64,000 nucleotides of DNA, taken from NCBI GenBank assembly GCA_963971305.1, contig OZ020303.1, positions 43,388,106-43,452,105 on the forward strand, written 5' to 3'. This document shows, one piece after another, positions 14,001-26,000 of the stretch; position 1 is the stretch's first letter, and each line of letters starts with the position of its first letter. The notes beneath the pieces were generated by a model. The model was not told the origin of the DNA and made no database searches. It worked only from the letters and a program-made list of their open reading frames with translations. The DNA comes from Arcuatula senhousia. Lineage: Eukaryota > Mollusca > Bivalvia > Mytilida > Mytilidae. Position numbers and translations under genes: made by a program.

Positions 14001-17000
14001 GAAACCCCTTATAGGGGTTACGGCCCCTAAAAGGTGAAAAATAGCATTTTTGTACGACCGCAAAAAATTTGCGGACGTATTATGGTAAGATGCTGTCGTC
14101 GTTGTCGTCGTCGTCGTCATCGTCGTCGTCAGTGTCTGTTAACTTTTTAGTGTTTCCACAATAACTTTAGTTCCAGTTATCCGATTGCTATGAAACTTCA
14201 CAATGATGTTCCTTACCATAAAAGGATGAATGGAATTGATTTTGGAGGTCCCCCCATTTTTCGTTTAGAAATTAGGGGCCAAAAAAGGGCCAAAAATACT
14301 ACTTTTTTGTTTGTTTCCACAATAACTTTGGTTCTAGTTATCTGATTGCTATGAAATTTGACAGTGATGTTCCTTACCATACAAAAATGAATGGGATTGA
14401 TTTTGGGGGGCCCCTTTTTTTTGTTTCGAAATTAGGGGCCCAAAAGGGGCAAAAAATTCAAATATTTTACTTGTTTCCATCATTACTTTGATCCTAGTTG
14501 GCCTATTGTTGTGAAATTTGTCTAGAATGTTTCTTACAATAAAAGAATGAACCTGATGAATTTTTGCCCCCCCCTTTTTCTCCGTTGTGTAATTAGGGAC
14601 CAAAAGGGGCCAAAATAAAAACTTTTTTATTTATGGTCTGATTTAGAAAATTTTTTTTGCATGTTTGTTCTGTCAAATAGCGGATACAAAATTAAGAATT
14701 AATTTTTGCGACCCCCCTTTTTCCCCCTATAACGTAATTAGGGGCCAAATGGGGCCAAAATCGAAACTTTTTTATTTGTGGTCCGATTTTGAAATTTATT
14801 TGCAAATTTATTCTTGTCAGGTAGCGAATCCCAATTTGAGAATTAATTTTTGCGACCATCCCTTTTTTCACTTGTTTTGTAATTAGGGGCCAAAAGGGGT
14901 CGTAATCAAAACTTTTTTATTTCTGATTTGTTTTTGAAAATTTTTTTTGCAAGTTTATTTTTGTCAAGTAGCGAATCCAAATTTGAGAATTTATTTTTGC
15001 GACCCCACCCCTTTTTCACCTGTTACGTAATAAGGGGCCAAAAGGGGCCGAAATTGAAACTTTTTTAATTTTTGTCTCGCCTGCGACGAATAGTCACGGA
15101 AATTCGTCGCGGAAGGCGAGACATAGGTATTACTTTCTGGCGGCGGCGTAAACTTTTTTGTAAGACTTTTGTGGACAATGAATTGCTTGAAAAGTATAAT
15201 AGCTAGGCATCTGATATTTGGTATACAGACAGTTCAGGTTATGGTCTACGCAACTGTCACCATGCCATGTAACCCTGACCCCATTTTAACGCTCCAGTGA
15301 CTCTGTGAACTTAGGTCTTTTTTCAGGCCGTAAACTTTTTTGTAAGACTTTTGTGGACGATGAATTGCTGGAAAAGTATATTAGCTAGGCATCTGATATT
15401 TGGTATACAGACAGTTTAGGTTATGGTCTACGTAACTGTTACCATGCCATGTGACCCTGACCCCATTTTCACGCTCCAGTGACTCTGTGAACTTAGGCTA
15501 TTTTTCAGGCCGTAAACTTTTTTGTAAGACTTTTGTGGATGATGAATTGCTGGAAAGTTATAATAGCTAGGCATCTGATATTGGGTAAACAGACAGTTGC
15601 GGTTATGGACAATGCAACTGTCACCATGCCATGTGACCATGACCTCATTTTTACGCTCCAGTGACTCTGTGAACTTAGGTCTTTTTTCAGACAGAAAACT
15701 TTTTGTAATACTTGTGTGGACAATGGATTGCTTGAATAGTATAATAACTAGGCATCTGTTTTTAGGTAAACAGACACTTTTTGTGTTTATATCAAGAAAT
15801 GAAAGCTTAGGTAGTTGATTTTAGTGATGGTGCCGGCAGGCGAGACATACTTTTAGTGGCCACACTTGTTGTCTGATTTTGACAATTTTTTTGCAAGTTT
15901 ATTCTTATCAAGTTGCAGATATATTTTTGTGTCCCCTTTTTTTAACTGTTACGTTATTAGGGACCAAAAGGGGCCAAAATTGTAACTTTTTTATTTCTGG
16001 TCCGATTTTGAAATTTTTTTTTGCATGTTTGTTCTTGTCAAATAGCCCCCTTTTTTCCCCTATTACGTAATTAGGGGCCAAATGGGGCCAAATATAACTT
16101 TTTAATTTGTGGTCCGATTTTGAAAAAAAAATTTGCAAATTTATTCTTGTCAGGTAGCAATTCTAAATTTAAGAATAAATTTTTAGGGCTGTAATCATAA
16201 TTTTAAAAAAATTCTGGTTCGATTTTAAAATTTTTTCCCCAAATATTATTCTTTTAAAGAGTAGAATACAACATTCAAAATTTATATTTTTACCCCCTGG
16301 GTCGAAAGTCCATCAGATAAGCATGTGTCAAAAACCTTTGTCAGTCCACCATGGGCTGCATGTGTCCAGAGCAATAGACTATCCATATTAGGCCGAAAAC
16401 GCACAGGGTTCAACATGTTGCGGTCGTATCATGCTGCGCTCAGCGAAGCTTTTTATTTCATGGTTTTGCCCTATAGTATGAAAATTATTGGAGATAGCAA
16501 AAAGCTGTTGCTACAGCCCCTAAAATAATGTTTTTCATGTTTTTGGCCTATGAAATGAAAACTATAGCAGGTAGAGAGAAGCTGTTGCTTGCTTAAATGT
16601 TCAGCTCATTTGCACAATTAAGAAATAATTTTTGCGACCCCCCCTTTTTCCCCTATTACGTAATTAGGGGCCAAATGGGGTCAAAATCGAAACTTTTTTA
16701 TTTGTGGTCCGATTTAAAAAATTTTTTTTGCAAGTTTATTCTTGTCAGGTAGTGAATCCAAATTTGAGAATTAATTTTTGTGACCATCCCCTTTTTCACT
16801 TGTTTTGTAATTAGGGGCCAAAAGGGGCCGTAATCAAAACTTTTTTATTTCTGGTTTGTTTTTGAAATTTTTTTTTGCAAGTTTATTTTTGTCAAGTAGT
16901 GAATCCAAATTTGAGAAATTATTTTTGCAACCCCACCCCTTTTTCACCTGTTACATAATAAGGGGCCAAAAGGGGCCGAAATTGAATTTTTTTTTATTCT

Positions 17001-20000
17001 TGTTCGATTTTGACAATTTTTTTGCAAGAGTAGAATACAAAATTGAAAATTTATATTTTTACCCCCTGGGTCGAAAGTCCACCAGAGCAGCATGTGTCAA
17101 AAACCTTTGTCAGTCCACCATGGGCTGCATGTGTCCAGAGCAATAGACTATCCATATTGGACCTAAAATGTACAGAGTTCAACATGTTGCGGTCGTATCA
17201 TGCTGCGCTCGGCGAAGCTTTTTATTTACAATGTTGGAAATTATTTCCCCTGTTTTCAGACAAGTACAAAAAATCCCACAATTATGCTAAATATTTAAAA
17301 GGTTTTATATAAAAGATTATATTGGTAAGTTTAGTATAAAATTGTATGCAAAAAATGTTTTACCGTCAAAAATTGTAACTTTTCAACAATTTAAAATTTA
17401 TCATATTGAAGTTTTTTTTCTACGTGTAAAATAAGGCTCAACGATGTCAATAAATTGTCAAAATTGCTTAGCGATTGATTGCAGTTTATCCCGCCACTGA
17501 CCATTTGTGCACTTTAAAGGTGGGGTAACAAATAATGTAGAACCTGTAATTTGTGATTATCACAACCATGTGAGGTCATGCAAATGCAATGTATAAATTA
17601 TTGTGTGGTCTTTTTTCAAAGCAACGCGACGATTGATTTTCCCGCAAAATCGCGGGTTTTTCCTAGTTATACATATAAAATCTTTAGTAATAAAACTTAA
17701 TGCAAAATAACCTCTGTACCATGAAGACTATTTTTTTATACGACCGCAAAATTTTTGCGATCGTATAATGTTATGGCGATGTCATCGTCATCATTGTTGT
17801 TGTCGTCGTCGTCTGGGGACATTTGGTTTCCGTGCGATAACTTATGAAAATATTGACCAATTGTTATGAAATTTTGATATGATGTTTGTAACCACTAGAA
17901 GAAGATTCCTATTGTATTTGGGGTTGGTGGCCCTTACCGTTTTGGAAAAAAGGGCCAAGAGGGGCTAAAACGGGTGAATTGACAAAACTGTTGTAGAATG
18001 TTTATTATTCATTTGATTTTTAAGATTCTTTTTTTTTTTGAATTCCTCATTAAATTCTGTCAACAAAATGAGTCAATGGTTTTGATGTAAATTGAATTGT
18101 TACATTGCTACGGGGGGCTAAAGACGGGCCACACCCCAAAAATCAACTTTTTTATTTGTGGTCCGATTTTCAAAATCTTTTTTTCATTGGAATCCTTATG
18201 AAAACCACTGCCTGCATTTTTCAATCAGATTTGAAATATCTCTTACGGTTTTTGGCCGGATTTCACGGAGTGAAAAATCCGGGTTATAAAATGGTGAATG
18301 TCGGGCGGGCGGGTGGTGGGCGGGCGGGCGGGGAAGAAATTTTCGTAACAGTTTTCTCAGCAACTACTACTCACAGCCACTCCGGATTTCACGGAGTGAA
18401 AAATCCGGGTTATAAAATGGTGAATGTCGGGCGGGCGGGCGGGCGGTGGGCGGCGGGCGGGCGGGGAAGAAATTTTCGTAACAGTTTTCTCAGCAACTAC
18501 TACTCACAGCCACTTGATATTTGGTATACAGCATCAGGGTGGGGTCCCATACTGTGGGATGCGATTTCATGTCTGTCGCTCACCTACTTCCTGTTTACCG
18601 ACTTAGTTAATTTTTGGCAATAATGTCCAATAGTAGAAAATTTTCGTAACAGTTTTCTCAGCAACTATAAATCACAGCCACTTGATATTGGGTATACAGC
18701 ATCAGGGTGGGGTCCCATAACGTTGGACGCGATTTCATGTCTGTTGCTCACCTACTTCCTGTTTACCGACTTAGTTAATTTTGACAATTATGTCCAATAG
18801 TAGAAAATTTTCGTAGCAGTTTTCTCAGCAACTATAAATCACAGCCACTTGATATTTGGTATACAGTATCAGGGTGAGGTCCCATAACGTGGGATGCGAT
18901 TTCAGATCTGTCCCTCATCTACTTCCTGTTTAACGACTTAGTTAATTTTTGACAATAATGTCCAATAGTAGAAAATTTTCGTAACAGTTTTCTTAGCAAC
19001 TACTAATCACAGCCTCTTGATATTTGGTATGCAGCATCAACATGGGCTCCCATAAGGTGGGATGTGATTTCAGGTCTGTCGCTCACCTACTTCTTGTGAA
19101 ACAAAATCCGGCCATTTCTGTCTTTGACCCATTTTTGAGATATAAGGGGTCGAAGGGGCAAAAAACGCCATTTTTAAAAGTTGGTCAAGGCAAATGGTTT
19201 TACACAAGAAATTTAGCTGTAGTGGGCCAGCCAATTGTTCTGAAGTTTAAATATGATGATTATATACACTGAAGGAAGCTTTTTATTGCATTTGGGGTTT
19301 GTGGTCCTAACCTTTTTTTTAAAAAAAGGGTCAAAAGGGGCTTTATTGTGTCAAAAATGTCAATGAATATAGAAATAAGATTTTTTCTATTAAATTTTAT
19401 TGTAAATATATGTGTCAAATATGCATTTTAAAGTCCACCATAGGATGCATGAGTAAAACAGCTTTGTAAGTCCACCATGGGCTGCATGTGACCAAAGCAA
19501 TAGACTATCCATATTGGGCCTCCAATGTACAGGGTTCAACTTGTTGCGGTCGTATCATGCTGCGCTCGGCATAGCTTTTTATTATTTCAGTGTATGAGAG
19601 GCATGTGTTGTCACTCTTTCGTATATTGTCACACACTAGGTTTGTCTTAAAAAAATATTAATATCATGAATATACATGTATTACCAAATGTTTCTGTCAT
19701 TTCAGAAAATCATCTTTAATGTATTGGAGGAGAGTGATGACTCAGGATTTGTAACTATTTAGGCTTAAGCAACTTGTGAAAATTATATAAGAAATATTAA
19801 CATTATGGAATGGTTTCTTTCATTTCAGAAAATTACCTTGAATGTATTGGAGGAGAGTGCTGTCTCAGATGATGTTGTCTCCCCTGACGAGGAGGGCATC
19901 TGTACGGGGAAATACTTTACGGAGAGTGGGCTGGTGGGACTCATGGAACAAGCCGCTAGCTCATTTACAATGGTCAGTTTAAGTTGATGTGTTTAATATT

Positions 20001-23000
20001 TATTTCCCCTGAAAAGGAGGGGATCTGTACGGGAAAATACTTTACTGGGAATGGGCTGGGGGGACTCCTGGACTAGTTGCTAGCTCATTTTCTAAAATGG
20101 TCAGTTTGAATTTGATGTGTTTAATTATATTTATTGTGTCAAAAGATATTTGTGCACAAGCATTTTACCAAGGTCCAAATACTAATCATTATTTTCCAAT
20201 TTGTTTTATGAATAAATGTAGTGTGTTTTTCGATTCAGCATATGATTTGAATTGTAACAAATGTTACCATATTGTTCTATAGTTTTCAGCATGTTTGTAA
20301 TTAGATTTAAAGGAATATGCCCCTCTTCTATTTATTTATGATAATGAGATATGGAATAAGCAATTCCATAAACCAACAAAAATTTAGAAATCAGCAAAAG
20401 AAAGCCTTTGTTAAACAATACAAGTTTCACTTGCAGTACACTTATTTTTACCATTTCTAGGCTTACCCATTTGGCATTCATTTTATAGTGTTCTGTCATC
20501 CATTAAAGCACACTTCAATATATAACTTTATGTTTAATTTGACTATAGGCTGGCATGTATGAAGCTGTGAATTTGGTGTACAAGATACTGATACCCATCC
20601 ATGAAGCACACAATGAATGTAAGAAGCTGGCACAGATTCATCATAAACTGTATGATGCTTTTCAGAATGTCACACAACAGGTAACATATATCTACAGAGA
20701 GCTGGTAGTAAAGTGGTAAACATATTACCCTACTAACAACAAGGGAAGTGGTTTCAATCCACTTCAGGGGTGAAAATATCATGATGTTAAGATAACATGA
20801 TACAATTGTCGCCCCTGCAATAGAAGGAAACACACCAAAGTGTTATACTGAGAGATTATAATTCAAAAAGTTTACATCTAGAATTGGCATGAAAAAATAT
20901 GGACATTTCTCTTGTGGAGTCACAATATGGGGTTATTAAGAGCAACAAAATAGGGTTATTTCCCCCCTTGATGTAAATGAAGTAGAATAAAAATTGAGGA
21001 GCAGTGTAGCTTTTTTAAGTGATAAAATTTGGGGGAAACATTTCATTTTGAAAACTTCTTTACAATATTCCTAGGCTTTGGGTTGAAATTACTTATAGTT
21101 ACATTCTGTTTCATTTTCAGGAGGGAAAAAGGATCTTTGGGACATACTTCAGAGTAGGATTTTATGGACACAAGTTTGGTGACTTAGATGGTGAAGAATT
21201 TATTTACAAAGAACCAGCTATCACCAAACTACCAGAAATATCACATAGACTGGAGGTAAGCACTGCACTCTAACTATACCCTCACTTCAAAGAAGAAGGG
21301 GCTATACTGTTTTACCTTGTTCATTAGTTTGTATGTTTGTCTGTAACAAAATTTCCATCACAGTTTTCTAAGCAACTACTAGAGATAGAGGTCTGATGTT
21401 TTGTATACAGTTTAATCCTATAGTACCATATGGTGTTTCTTCAATGTGTTATTATATATTTTCATTTACTCGTGCTCATTTGAGAATCAGTTACTGTTAC
21501 ATTTCTTAATAACAAACAATTAACACATAATAAATGGCTTTTCAAACTACTTTTCTTGTCTTGTTTATAGAGAAAAATTAAGAATGTGAAAACCAAATAA
21601 GGATGAACATCAAAATCCCAAACAAATGATTGAATAGAGGCCTAGGTCCTATTCATTTGATTTCTTTTAGAGCACTGCATTAACCCTTACTATGCTGACT
21701 TGTTTTTCAAAAATAATTAGTCAATGCTGGATTGTTTTAAGAAATCGTACAAAATATTAGTAGGTTTGTTTAAATTGCCATATCTTGCTTGTTAGTGCTT
21801 ATTAAGAACTTAAAATTTGGTATATCATGTTAAAATAATATTTCTATGACTTAACATAAAAAGAAAATTTTTGGGGTAAAATCTGGTTACCATGGCAACC
21901 GTTTTAATAAGAATTTTTCAGAAAAACTAAGAATTCTTCGAAATGCTTAACATAAATGAATAGACAAGGAAGAAAAATTGTTGTATGTGAACTTAACACC
22001 TATTATTAAGTATTTTTCTATGAATTTATAATAGTCAATACATAATTTCTTTCTTGTCAGACATTTATGATGCAAATAAAACTTGGCTTTCTTGACTACA
22101 AATATTAAACGAAATTAAAAAAATGTCAAAAAATGACCACTTAGTTTCAATTGGAACTGCTTGTCTACTTTAAGGCAGATAATGATAATATTTGGATAGA
22201 TGACTAAAGGGATGTTTGTTTTTCAAATGAGAAAACATATTACACTATATGAAGGTCAAAGGTCAAATGTCAAGGTCAAACTCATATGTTAAAAACAATT
22301 ATACGTAATACCTATTTTTCCGTTAAAAAATTTGTATCTCATAATCATTGAATGCATGATCCTTATGTAAAAAGCCATTATTTAAATGTAAGACATTCAC
22401 AATATCATCATCCTGTTTTATATTTAGATAGTGGGACTGTCGTTCACATTGCGATCCACCAATTCTCCAGTATGACTGATTCGTTTTTGTCATTTCTCTG
22501 GACTATGAGATTGATCATTCAAGTTTGGTAGTTTTGTTATTACCTTTATTTTCAATACATTAATTTAAGTGCAGTTGACAAAAAGAACACATTAAATATC
22601 TTTAAAAAAGACAAGGTTGCATGTACTTTGTGCACATTTATGTACAAAAAAACCTTTGAAGCTCTTGTTTTTTAAAGCATTTTTTTTTAACTATGTTAAA
22701 CTTTTCTTTAAAAAGAGCTTACTGTGTATTCAGATAAAGAGCACAATGATTTTTTGTCCTATTTGTGTTGTGCAAGATAAAAAAACAAATGCTAAAAGAT
22801 CATCATAACCATCAAGGTGTATTGTAGGTAATTTTTTATGTATAATGTTTTTTTTGTTTTTTTTTTACTCCACAATCTTTTTAAAAAAAATCTTTTTCTT
22901 TGGCCATTATTAAATGTATCTGTAAGGTGAATACATCACACGAATCCAGAATATGAAAGACTCGGTTTCAAACAAGTATTTTTCAAGCAAGATAAAGAAC

Positions 23001-26000
23001 AAACAAGTTAAAATATTTTCAATATGTTCAATAAAACTAATAAGCATTGAGTTTCACAAATAATGTTTAAGTTACAGTACATTTATATGTAGTGTTCCTC
23101 ATCAGGTGGCTAGTGTGTTTCCTTTTAACACTTTATTAACATATACTCTTTAATAAAAAAAAAAAGCATAAAATATAGATCAACTTCAACAACACATTCC
23201 TGGAATTTATTTGAACTTTGCATTGAACAGTTTAGGAACCACATTGATACCTTTTGAGCCTTTTATTTAAGTCTGAGTTGGTTCTGTTAGTTTTTTTTGG
23301 GTACTCTTTACAGAGGCAAGTAATGTTTTTATTCCCCTGTTGCTTTTTATTCTAGAAATACAACTGTAAATGTCTCTCTGAATGGCAGGCACTTACTAAA
23401 AACAAGTTCTTCTTTATCACCTTTATTTTTATGACTATATAAGATACATACAAGTAAGTCTGCTTATTATTTTAAGTGATATATTTTAATTGGATTCTCG
23501 AATTTGTGAAGAATGTAAAGAGTAAAAGAGTGGTCAATAGTCAGTGGTGTGGTTAATGCTTCGAGCTACTAACACCAAGGTTCATGGATGGATCCTCATC
23601 AGGTGAAAATTTCATGGACCTATTTTCCGAGGATTGGCAAAGATTGTCTCAGGAAGGATGCTAGTCCTTCAGAAGGGTCGAAAAAAGGTTATCCCATGTA
23701 TGGGTAAAGCAACGGCCCATACACGTTAAAGACCCCTTTGTAAAGTATGTGTGATAAGAGTAGGCTCAATGGGGGCCTCTACAAAAGTCATTCTAGCAAA
23801 CTGCAAGCTGGAGAGGGATTCACATAAGAACAAAGCTGGTTCCTTATCTAGGATAAATAAAGTTTTAACTAAGAAGCAAGGAATTAAGTAGTGCAATAAA
23901 AAGAATACTGGAGTATGTTTTTGTTACAGATTTTTTAAGTTCCAATATTTTATGATAGTTGTGTAATGTATAGTAACAATTGCATGGGACATGTACTAAT
24001 ATATTGTTAGATACATGCAATTAATCACTACATGTACTACTGAAAGATAACATATTCAAATGATTTCAATTATTTTATTACTATTTACTGTTTAGCTACA
24101 TGTACATGTTTCATCAGATTAGATGTATATACATGTACTTCATGTTCATGGTTTTACATTACTGATTTTTTTGTATTTTAACCTGTAGCATATCCATATC
24201 TTCTCCAATGATGCATTTTGATATGAATAAATTAACTGAAAACTAGTTCCCAAATGGATACCTAATGTTGGGCTGGACTTTATGTATATGGAGAAAACCA
24301 GTCCAAATAATTTCCCCCTTAATGATATATCTTCTTTTTGTTTATTTTCTTTAATTTAATGTATTGTGTTCATTATCAAATTCATTCAAACTGTTAGGGT
24401 TTGGGCTATTAAACACAATATAAAGACAGTGACAGGATGATGCCCAAGTTACTATCCATTCCCAAACCCCTTACTTAAAAGTTTGAAAAATAGATATGGA
24501 ATTTATGAGGAATATGATAGCCAACATAAGTGGAAATAATAGATTGTCTTTCCTTCAATGTATGTAATTTGTTCTATACATGCCAATTTATTACTATCGA
24601 TTGAGGATCCTCCATAAAAAAGTACATGCATCTTGATTTGGGTACTCTGGATTCCACACCTCTGTATTTGACCAAGCAGTAACCGTTGCACTTTTTCACA
24701 TCAATTTTAGATAGGAGTAAAACATCTATCACAATATTTTATATTCTTAAAAAGTTCTCTCATCTGTCCTATATAGTTCCATTATAAAGACCTGTCTAGT
24801 AAACTACTTGCAAATATCCCAGTGTATTCTTTCAACTTACAACCCTTTGTGTAATATGTTGGCATGCAAGCTTTAATGTCATATTTTATCTTAATTTTTG
24901 TCATGCAATAGAACAAACTATTTTGTCCAGCTAAAGATGATATTGAGTTCTAAAATGTATTTTTTCTCCAGACATGCCAGAAGAATGTTGAGTTTTCTAA
25001 AATGTAATTTTTATCCAGAAGGAGCCTTTTTATAACCCATAAAATCACAAAATGGAGGCAGCTAACGAGGACCATAAAAGATTTGTACACATGTTTGACA
25101 GATTTATTGATTTTGATCAGGAAAAAGTGCAGATCAACTTTTTATGGCCCCTTTTTCTTAACTAAATCTTCCGTTGATAAAGATCTATACAAATTCAATA
25201 TAATTTTAAGACATGACAATGGTAACAATATGGTTATAATTGACTAATATCTACTACTGATCGTTAAAGAATTAGTAAATTGACCTGTCAATCCCTAAAA
25301 GAAACAATAATCCTATTTTTATTTGACTAAATCCATGCCATTTTCCATGGTTTGATTATTTCGGAACGCCTCTAGAAATCAATAATTGGATAAAAATAGA
25401 CTAAATGACAAAACGAAATTTGATGACTTTCAATAAAAATATTATCATTTAGGATGGAAGAGATAATTAATTAACAATTTCCCCCCATTGTGACTTTCCA
25501 TAAATGTGTTTTCATGCTCCCATCTGGCATCAATAGAATCACACGAACTATTTATAGAGGAAAGGGGAACTACTCCATTTTTCGTCAAGGGGGGATTTAC
25601 GAAGTACAGCTTCAATAAATAAAATTGGACATTATTAATGACTATATTCACCTTTAAGGTAATTTTCTATTCATAAAATATATAAATGTAGAAGTTTTAG
25701 TGAAAATCTAAAAGTTTGATGCAGGATCTTTGCTTAAATTGAGGTCTGGTGTGTGTCTGTCACATGGCCTAAATTTGCCGGTAGTTATTTTTAGTACTCC
25801 GGTGTTTTCCTAACCATAAAAATTGTAATTCTAATTTTAATGGCACAAAAACCCACACAAATGTTTCTAAACAAATAAATTTACCATCCATAACCTTTTC
25901 TTATGATATTTACACATTTTATTGGTTTAAAACGTGTTGAAAGGCAAATGACGTCCAACCCGTATATATACGGGATCCGCAGTGAGCCTGACGTTACTCA

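Larger units (their letters stand above)
13481..17226 (+). mobile_element. TACGACCGC-family element nested in the Helitron
   Basis: The 5' end is ATACGACCGCAAAAAATTTG then (TCG)n. The core consists of about 145-bp repeats with GTAATTAGGGGCCAAAAGG near 14734, 14879 and 15027. The 3' end is TTGCGGTCGTATCATGCTGC ... GCTTTTTATT. The uninterrupted paralogous site at 13061-13080 (CCTTTTTTACAATGTTGG) shows insertion within a T run with no evident duplication. It contains further insertions of its own family (14052-16457) and of another family (15078-15860). Confidence 0.8.
12630..17666 (+). mobile_element. Non-autonomous Helitron with canonical ends, carrying a nested element
   Basis: The 5' end is TCTATACTACTAAAAT after a host A. 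The 3' end is hairpin CCCGC-AAAATC-GCGGG (17641-17656), ten bases, then CTAG (17663-17666) before a host T. These are the defining Helitron marks: TC start, 3' hairpin about 10 nt from a CTRR end, insertion between A and T, no target duplication. Inside, a 413-bp segment starting TTTGCTAATTAACCTAATTA is directly repeated at 12777 and 13190. The second copy is split by the element at 13481-17226. No Rep/helicase is visible, so it is non-autonomous. Confidence 0.87.
12198..19828. other. 7.6-kb DOCK intron filled by nested transposons
   Basis: Almost the whole intron can be assigned to repeats: a Helitron (12630-17666) containing a TACGACCGC-family element, then a second element of that family (17738-19582) containing a tandem-repeat insertion. 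A truncated copy of the next exon lies at 19706-19762. No additional intact exon is needed: exon 8 joins exon 9 in phase and matches the DOCK-C protein without a gap. Confidence 0.75.

Noticed and set aside
18105..18623. 172-codon plus-strand open frame with glycine/arginine repeats
   Set aside because: It crosses the border of a nested repeat and reads through its GGGC microsatellite and duplicated hairpin; no domain is recognisable.
19829..19972. Idea that DOCK is a pseudogene because of broken exon copies
   Set aside because: All eighteen exons, including this one, are open, in phase and conserved; only the extra partial copies are broken.
20543..20833. 96-codon minus-strand open frame
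   Set aside because: It is antisense to DOCK exon 10 and a SINE-like repeat.
23541..23620. tRNA gene
   Set aside because: Box-like words exist but no clover-leaf with paired stems and anticodon could be made; it is called SINE-like. No other tRNA or rRNA gene was seen.
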